From Fidelibacterota bacterium (GTDB lineage Bacteria; Fidelibacterota; Marinisomatia; SCGC-AAA003-L08; D37C17): DNA of 8,210 nucleotides. This document shows, piece by piece, positions 7,392-8,210 of the stretch. How positions within the stretch are numbered: the stretch's first letter is position 1; every line of letters begins with the position of its first letter. The translations under genes were made by a program, and so were the position numbers. The stretch lies in NCBI GenBank assembly GCA_012964845.1, contig DTTG01000131.1:1-8210 (forward strand). The letters are read 5' to 3'. Under the pieces are notes generated by a model. The model was not told where the DNA came from, did not search any database, and was given only the letters and a program-made list of their open reading frames with translations.

Positions 7392-8084
7392 ATGATAAAT
7401 ATAAATGACAAAACAGCGCTGGAAGGAGTTTTTGCTGAGGATTTTGGTTCTCCCTATTACCCTATTTTAGCTAATCTATATTTGCAGGAGGGTGATTTAC
7501 GTCGTGCTAAAAAAGTCTGTGAAGTGGGGTTGAAACATGACTCCTCAAATGTTGATGGCAAATTTATCCTTGCCAAAGTTGCTATGGCTGAAAACAAATT
7601 GACTGTTGCTGAAAAATGGCTGAAGCAGGTTGTGGATGAAAACACGGCCAATTTTAATGCCCTTCGTTTATTGATTAGTCTTGAAATTCAACTTGGTCGA
7701 AGTCCCAAAACAATACAGACCTATATCAGCAGTCTATTACAGTTTCTGCCATATGATAACGAATGTATTAAGTGGCTAAATGAAATTAACACTTTAGAAT
7801 CTGCGGAATCACCCACAAATACAGCCATTGTTTCAGAAAGTCCACCTGATAACAATTTATCCAACTCTGCGCCTATAAAATCTCCCAACCCGGTGATAAA
7901 AGAGCAGTATGAAATTGTTGAATCCATGGCAACCTTTACAATGGTGCAGGTACTCAAATCGCAAAAACATTATCATCAGGCACTTTCTGTTTTAGATGTG
8001 TTAAAATCAAATGGGCGGGATAGTGATCAAATCGCAAAGGAAAAAAACGATATTCAGCAACTCCTGAAAAATTCTATAAAATAA
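7392..8084 (+). CDS. TPR-repeat protein of unknown function
   Basis: This 230-residue protein, presumably cytoplasmic, has no signal peptide or membrane span. Residues about 21-54 (PILANLYLQEGDLRRAKKVCEVGL), 55-88 and 89-122 form three TPR-like helical hairpins with the usual A/G/L spacing. A Ser/Pro/Asn-rich, probably disordered linker (about 136-170) follows, then a further TPR-like hairpin at 178-206 (MVQVLKSQKHYHQALSVLDVLK) and a charged terminal helix. TPRs mediate protein-protein contacts; the partner is unknown. It begins 9 nt after the pccB stop with no clear Shine-Dalgarno, so it is probably the last or next gene of the same transcript. Its placement after pccB could be operon packing rather than functional linkage. 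The sequence alone does not suggest an enzyme. Confidence 0.8.
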   Translation: MININDKTALEGVFAEDFGSPYYPILANLYLQEGDLRRAKKVCEVGLKHDSSNVDGKFILAKVAMAENKLTVAEKWLKQVVDENTANFNALRLLISLEIQLGRSPKTIQTYISSLLQFLPYDNECIKWLNEINTLESAESPTNTAIVSESPPDNNLSNSAPIKSPNPVIKEQYEIVESMATFTMVQVLKSQKHYHQALSVLDVLKSNGRDSDQIAKEKNDIQQLLKNSIK

Positions 8085-8106
8085 TTTTCACTTCTGTCTT
8101 CCTTCC

Positions 8107-8210
8107 CTGAAAAAAAATCTCAATTCTATTAACACCATTTATAACGACGCCTCTCGTTATGATGATATCCACTGGTGGAAAAAAAATGATATTGATTTCT
8201 GGAATAATAT
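8107..8210 (+). CDS. Probable class I SAM-dependent methyltransferase, N-terminal fragment
   Basis: The frame is open from 8080 to the window edge (last stop TAA 8077-8079) and encodes IYNDASRYDDIHWWKKNDIDFW. A YDxxHWWKxxDIxFW string is typical of the extreme N-terminus of a class I SAM-dependent methyltransferase group, just ahead of the SAM-binding motif, which would lie beyond the edge. No ATG, GTG or TTG exists in this frame between the upstream stop and the conserved block. Candidate starts are CTG at 8107 or ATT at 8128 or 8137; the reported start is the CTG and is uncertain. No ribosome site is evident. A run of eight A (8110-8117) follows the CTG and could hide an indel. Substrate cannot be inferred. 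The call rests on a short motif only. Confidence 0.5.
   Translation, partial: MKKNLNSINTIYNDASRYDDIHWWKKNDIDFWNN

Overview
All recognisable genes in this window lie on the + strand. It is a compact stretch of AT-rich bacterial chromosome with ordinary housekeeping and central-metabolism genes, and I see no phage, CRISPR, toxin or defence module. The weak or absent Shine-Dalgarno sites, TTG starts, TPR protein and propionyl-CoA/B12 genes would suit a Gram-negative lineage of the FCB/Marinimicrobia kind. That placement is inference, and nothing here proves a phylum.

Layout. Positions 1-312 hold the 3' end of a homocysteine S-methyltransferase, overlapping by 4 nt a 64-residue two-helix membrane protein (309-503). 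A short lipoprotein with an HExxH zincin motif follows (574-1059). It resembles the basic secretory protein peptidase family but stops early. The replicative polymerase gene dnaE fills 1243-4686, and its N-terminal PHP domain keeps a full set of metal ligands. The 250-nt gap after dnaE (4687-4936) is structured: an AT-rich stem-loop near its middle and, at its 3' end, two GC-rich hairpins with identical TTTA loops. The second of these stands just upstream of the TTG start of dtd (4937-5386), a D-aminoacyl-tRNA deacylase.

From 5450 comes a likely operon. A stand-alone cobalamin-binding subunit of methylmalonyl-CoA mutase (5450-5854) overlaps by 17 nt the carboxyltransferase (beta) subunit of propionyl-CoA carboxylase (5838-7382). 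A TPR protein follows after 9 nt (7392-8084), and the start of a probable SAM-dependent methyltransferase runs off the right edge (about 8107-8210). The first two act in the same route, propionyl-CoA to methylmalonyl-CoA to succinyl-CoA. The biotin carboxylase subunit, epimerase and large mutase subunit are not in the window.

The points most worth checking are the alternative-pairing hairpins in front of dtd, the early stop in the zincin lipoprotein, the apparently intact PHP exonuclease site of DnaE, and the missing ATG/GTG/TTG start of the final methyltransferase. I did not find convincing evidence of a wholly new system.
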